Assembly: GCF_011839805.1 (NCBI RefSeq)
Contig: NZ_VWPY01000045.1
Location: 1-34,416 of the forward strand
Length of the DNA stretch: 34,416 bases
DNA from: Kineococcus rubinsiae
GTDB taxonomy: Bacteria; Actinomycetota; Actinomycetes; Actinomycetales; Kineococcaceae
Direction: 5' to 3'
In this document: in pieces, positions 33,649 through 34,416 of the stretch
Numbering within the stretch: position 1 is the stretch's first letter
Layout of the letters: every line of letters begins with the position of its first letter
Position numbers and translations under genes: made by a program
The notes under the pieces: generated by a model
What the model saw: the letters and a program-made list of their open reading frames with translations, nothing else
The model's database searches: none
Told to the model about the DNA's origin: nothing

Positions 33649-34026
33649 GTGCGCATCGGTGAGGTCGCCGAGCGGTCGGGGGTCAGCGTCCGGGCGCTGC
33701 GCTACTACGAGGAGCAGCAGCTGCTGCCGGCGCAGCGCAGCCCGTCCGGGCAGCGCCGCTACTCCCCCGCCGCCGTCGAGCGCGTGCAGCTCATCCAGCT
33801 GCTCTACAGCGCGGGCCTGAGCAGCGCGAGCATCGTGCGGCTGCTGCCCTGCGTGGAGTCGGGGACGTCGACCCCCGACGTGGTCGAGCACCTGCTCGCC
33901 GAGCGCGCCCGCATCGACGCCCAGGTGCACGCGCTGACGGCGGCCCGCGAGCGGCTCGACGAGGTCATCGTCGCGGCCACCGACCCCGCGCACACCTGCA
34001 CCGTCTCCGGTCCCCTCGACACCTGA
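33649..34026 (+). CDS. MerR-family transcriptional regulator
   Basis: A 125-residue regulator. The N-terminal winged helix (1-70) has MRIGEVAERSGVSVRALRYYEEQQLLPAQRSPSGQRRY, the family hallmark, followed by a long dimerisation helix (ERARIDAQVHALTAARERLDEVIVAA) and a short tail with Cys near residue 118 (HTCTV). A second Cys lies in LLPCVESG. Neither forms a clear metal motif, so the signal could be a drug, a redox signal or a small metabolite. The GTG lies 10 nt beyond a G-rich run. It is divergent from the SDR gene, with a spacer dyad between them, and probably controls both. Confidence 0.93.
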   Translation: MRIGEVAERSGVSVRALRYYEEQQLLPAQRSPSGQRRYSPAAVERVQLIQLLYSAGLSSASIVRLLPCVESGTSTPDVVEHLLAERARIDAQVHALTAARERLDEVIVAATDPAHTCTVSGPLDT

Positions 34027-34038
34027 GGGGCCCGGCCG

Positions 34039-34416
34039 TCAGGCGCCGGCGGCCTCGAGCTGGCGCCAGGCCGTGACCGCCAGCAGCAGCACGGCCGCCT
34101 GGTCCGGCACCGTCGGCTCGTGACCCGTCAGCTCCGCGGTGCGCCGCAGGCGGTTCAGCACGGTGTTGCGGTGGCAGAACAACCGCTCGGCGGTCTCCGC
34201 GACCGACCCGGTCGCCGCGAACACCTGCAGCGCCTCGAGCAGCCGCTCGCGCTCGGGCACCGGCACGGCCAGCAGGTCGCGCAGCACGTCGCGCGCCACC
34301 TCCTCCCGCAGCGCGCCGAGCTGGTGGGCGGCCACCCCCAGCGCGACGTCCGCGAGGCCGCGCGGGCCGCCGGGGCCCGGGGGCAGCGCGGCGGCCACCT
34401 GCTCGGCCGCGCGCAC
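34039..34416 (-). CDS. PucR/CdaR-type transcriptional regulator, C-terminal part (cut by window edge)
   Basis: The visible 125 residues end in a PucR C-terminal helix-turn-helix: RERLLEALQVFAATGSVAETAERLFCHRNTVLNRLRRTAELTG, then the closing helix DQAAVLLLAVTAWRQLE. The preceding part (ALGVAAHQLGALREEVARDVLRDLLAVPVPER) is the end of the linker domain. Proteins of this type regulate purine, sugar-acid or amino-acid use. The N-terminal sensory domain is beyond the right edge, and the GTG at the edge should not be read as a start. It converges on merR, with 12 nt between the genes and no clear hairpin. Confidence 0.85.
   Translation of the reverse strand: MRAAEQVAAALPPGPGGPRGLADVALGVAAHQLGALREEVARDVLRDLLAVPVPERERLLEALQVFAATGSVAETAERLFCHRNTVLNRLRRTAELTGHEPTVPDQAAVLLLAVTAWRQLEAAGA

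Overview
The window is chromosomal DNA of a very GC-rich actinobacterium. GC is extreme in third codon positions, GTG starts are common, and actinobacterial families are present (cold-shock protein with C-terminal tail, DUF3027, DUF2530, MT0933-type antitoxin, mycobacterial-type SerC). The gene style would suit Kineosporiaceae such as Kineococcus, but that genus is a guess. I see no tRNA, rRNA, CRISPR array, prophage or plasmid origin. Coding is dense, and most genes stand alone or in pairs, often convergent or divergent.

Layout. Bases 1-249 hold one end of an IS481-family element: the transposase N-terminus, a hairpin over its ribosome binding site, a TGT terminus and a CCTAGG target. Bases 278-5422 (minus) are a five-gene peptide/nickel-type ABC importer operon in the order binding protein, two permeases, two ATPases. 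A superoxide dismutase gene (minus) and a HAD phosphatase gene (plus) follow. Bases 7379-11980 (plus) carry a cold-shock protein, a zinc-motif DUF3027 protein with a long acidic tail, and a 1035-residue sacsin/Hsp90-like ATPase; a lipoprotein and a DUF1801 protein come next. Bases 13100-18549 form a complete sugar importer operon: a structured leader, a ROK repressor, a RbsA-like double ATPase, a RbsC-like permease and a periplasmic sugar-binding lipoprotein, closed by a strong hairpin.

Bases 18567-26917 contain DUF2530, an SDR, a GGDEF-EAL protein with an upstream 15-bp minisatellite, a MarR-MFS pair with a clear operator, a methyltransferase, a DUF1540 protein and serC. The rest holds an orphan antitoxin-like protein, DUF1810, an RbsD-like mutarotase, a LacI-operator-controlled sugar isomerase/epimerase, a GNAT, an esterase, pdxH, an EcsC-like protein, a DinB protein, a MerR/SDR divergent pair with a textbook 20-bp spacer promoter, and the C-terminus of a PucR-type regulator.

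Functional picture. cspB, DUF3027, DUF2530, MarR, MFS and serC recall one conserved actinobacterial neighbourhood (Mycobacterium Rv0871-Rv0884c, from memory), here spread out by accessory genes including the sugar operon. RbsD and the isomerase could act on sugar brought in by the ROK-linked importer, but they lie 9 kb away and seem separately regulated. The least understood unit is the cold-shock/DUF3027/sacsin-like cluster. The clearest new regulatory readings are the MerR, MarR, LacI-type and ROK-type operators, and a recurring leaderless promoter layout (TANNNT 6-7 nt before the start codon).
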